Below, one piece after another: positions 61,246 to 64,000 of a DNA stretch of 64,000 nt. The stretch covers positions 1,116,001 to 1,180,000 of the forward strand of contig NZ_FNTG01000001.1 in NCBI RefSeq assembly GCF_900104795.1, read 5' to 3'. Under the pieces are notes generated by a model. The model was not told where the DNA came from. It ran no database searches and worked only from the letters and a program-made list of their open reading frames with translations. How positions within the stretch are numbered: the first letter of the stretch is position 1; each line of letters begins with the position of its first letter. Both the position numbers and the translations under genes were made by a program. The DNA comes from Burkholderia sp. WP9. Lineage in GTDB: Bacteria > Pseudomonadota > Gammaproteobacteria > Burkholderiales > Burkholderiaceae.

Positions 61246-62820
61246 TTGTCGTTACACGAACTCAAACGGGCGGCCGAAGCCGCTGATAGCGTCGCGCTTC
61301 GGCACGACTACCTGAAAAAAACCCTCACCGCGCGCGTCTACGACGTGGCCCGCGAGACCGAACTCGAACGCGCGCCGAATCTGTCGGCACGTCTGCGCAA
61401 TCCGGTCTACCTGAAGCGCGAGGACAACCAGCCGGTGTTCTCGTTCAAGGTGCGCGGCGCGTACAACAAGATGGCGCATATTCCTTCCGAGGCGTTGGAA
61501 CGTGGCGTGATTACCGCGTCGGCGGGCAATCATGCGCAGGGCGTGGCGCTGTCGGCGGCGCGCATGGGCGTGAAGGCGATCATCGTGGTGCCGGTCACGA
61601 CTCCGCAAGTGAAGGTCGATGCGGTGCGCGCGCACGGCGGGCCGACCGTCGAAGTCGTGCAGTTCGGCGAATCGTATAGCGATGCGTATGGACACGCGGT
61701 GAAGCTGCAGGAAGAGCGCGGCCTGACCTTCGTGCATCCGTTCGACGATCCGTATGTGATCGCCGGGCAAGGCACCGTCGCCATGGAAATTCTCAGCCAG
61801 CATCAGGGTCCGATTCACGCGATCTTCGTGCCGATCGGCGGCGGTGGGCTCGCGGCGGGGGTGGCTGCGTACGTGAAATCGGTGCGCCCGGAGATCAAGG
61901 TGATCGGCGTGCAAACCGATGATTCGTGCGCGATGGCCGCGTCGCTGAAAGCTGGCGAGCGGGTCACGCTGAACGAAGTGGGTCTGTTCTCGGACGGCAC
62001 GGCGGTGAAACTGGTCGGCGAAGAAACCTTCCGCCTGTGCAGCGAATATCTCGACGACGTGCTGCTCGTAAATACCGACGCACTCTGCGCCGCGATCAAG
62101 GATGTTTTCCAGGACACCCGCAGCGTGCTGGAGCCCGCGGGTTCTTTGGCCGTAGCCGGTGCCAAGCAGTATGCGGAGCGCGAAGGCATCGAGAACCAGA
62201 CGCTGATCGCGATCACGTCCGGTGCGAACATGAACTTCGACCGCATGCGCTTCGTGGCCGAACGCGCCGAAGTGGGTGAAGCGCGCGAAGCCGTGTTTGC
62301 CGTGACGATCCCCGAAGAGCGCGGCAGTTTCCGGCGTTTCTGCGAACTGGTGGGCACGCGCAGCGTCACCGAGTTCAACTATCGCATTGCGGACGCGAAT
62401 TCCGCCCATATCTTCGTGGGCGTGCAGATCAGGAATCGCAGCGAATCGGCGCAGATCGCCGGCGCATTCGAAGCGCACGGGTTCGCCACAGTGGACCTCA
62501 CGTTCGACGAACTCTCCAAGCAGCACATCCGCTACATGGTGGGCGGCCGCTCGCCTCTGGCGCACGACGAACGTCTGTTCCGTTTCGAGTTTCCCGAGCG
62601 TCCGGGCGCGCTGATGAAATTCCTTTCGTCGATGGCGCCGAACTGGAATATCAGCCTGTTCCACTACCGCAACCAGGGCGCGGACTACAGCTCGATTCTG
62701 GTCGGCATCCAGGTGCCGGTGAGCGAGAACGAGGCTTTTGATCGTTTTCTCGCCACGCTCGGCTATCCGAACTGGGAAGAGACGCAAAACCCGGTGTATC
62801 GCCTGTTTCTCGCATCGTAG
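61246..62820 (+). CDS. ilvA: Threonine ammonia-lyase, biosynthetic (IlvA)
   Basis: A 524-residue PLP enzyme that converts threonine to 2-oxobutyrate, the first step to isoleucine. The PLP Lys is K68 in FSFKVRGAYNK, and PIGGGGLAAG is the phosphate loop. The C-terminal 200 residues are two ACT-like domains (allosteric isoleucine and valine binding), as in long biosynthetic IlvA. The start is TTG 61246 behind CAGGAG; the usual family N-terminus begins a little later (near HDYLKK). The upstream Ile-rich leader and terminator point to transcription attenuation. Confidence 0.95.
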   Translation: MSLHELKRAAEAADSVALRHDYLKKTLTARVYDVARETELERAPNLSARLRNPVYLKREDNQPVFSFKVRGAYNKMAHIPSEALERGVITASAGNHAQGVALSAARMGVKAIIVVPVTTPQVKVDAVRAHGGPTVEVVQFGESYSDAYGHAVKLQEERGLTFVHPFDDPYVIAGQGTVAMEILSQHQGPIHAIFVPIGGGGLAAGVAAYVKSVRPEIKVIGVQTDDSCAMAASLKAGERVTLNEVGLFSDGTAVKLVGEETFRLCSEYLDDVLLVNTDALCAAIKDVFQDTRSVLEPAGSLAVAGAKQYAEREGIENQTLIAITSGANMNFDRMRFVAERAEVGEAREAVFAVTIPEERGSFRRFCELVGTRSVTEFNYRIADANSAHIFVGVQIRNRSESAQIAGAFEAHGFATVDLTFDELSKQHIRYMVGGRSPLAHDERLFRFEFPERPGALMKFLSSMAPNWNISLFHYRNQGADYSSILVGIQVPVSENEAFDRFLATLGYPNWEETQNPVYRLFLAS

Positions 62821-62912
62821 AGCGGCTCGGGGTTTACCTTGACGTAGTGCGTGCCGCGCGACGAATGAGTCGTGCAGCGAATGCGCCACGAGCCCTGCCT
62901 GGACGGCGTTAG

Positions 62913-64000
<1,088 letters not shown>

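Overview
The window looks like a chromosome segment from a Burkholderiaceae bacterium, most likely Paraburkholderia or a close relative. That is inference from high GC, the OmpC-type porin, the rbsB-A-C-R arrangement, the prkA-yeaH-spoVR operon, DHA2 exporters, many LysR regulators and the overall style of the proteins. There is no rRNA, tRNA, CRISPR array, IS element or prophage. Apart from one interrupted, effector-like gene on the minus strand near 29.1-31.4 kb and a few AT-richer intergenic regions, base composition seems even.

0-14 kb: an Lrp/AsnC regulator with a saccharopine-dehydrogenase-like oxidoreductase; a minus-strand pair made of an orphan cytochrome bd small subunit (cydX) and a P-loop kinase; a small lipoprotein; corA; a sugar ABC transporter with its LacI repressor (rbsBAC-rbsR), an operator over the promoter and a 9-bp tandem repeat before rbsR; a chemoreceptor with a sigma-28 promoter and a CheR-tethering pentapeptide; and a 2-keto-4-pentenoate hydratase-like gene. 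14-21 kb: the stress operon prkA-yeaH-spoVR and a close kgtP homologue.

21-31.5 kb: a glycosyltransferase, small unknown genes, then a five-gene operon (NMT1-type binding protein, Rieske oxygenase, ABC ATPase, permease, 8-oxoguanine/isoxanthopterin-deaminase-like amidohydrolase) preceded by a run of perfect hairpins that could be a riboswitch. Facing it is a long gene with a single in-frame TAA. 31.6-41.5 kb: a DUF1488 protein, three LysR regulators, a DHA2 exporter, and purine salvage genes (hypoxanthine/guanine permease plus adenosine deaminase; porin plus nucleoside hydrolase). Purine handling is a theme of 23-41 kb.

41.8-52.4 kb: a second chemoreceptor, a ferredoxin/flavodoxin-NADP reductase, a PAS-PAS hybrid histidine kinase, an acyl-CoA dehydrogenase/methyltransferase/glycosyltransferase set, a DUF421 membrane protein, another DHA2 exporter, and a 49-residue ORF behind a strong promoter and followed by strong hairpins. 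52.9-61 kb: mprF/lpiA with acvB (aminoacyl-phospholipid synthesis and hydrolysis), then a compact cluster of a free-standing amino-acid-type adenylation enzyme, a carrier protein and a fused double alpha/beta hydrolase. 61-64 kb: ilvA behind what reads as a complete transcription attenuator with an isoleucine-rich leader peptide, and the start of pobA, which runs off the window.

The most promising items are the ilvA attenuator, the adenylation/carrier/double-hydrolase cluster, the structured leader of the deaminase operon, the interrupted effector-like gene and the orphan cydX.
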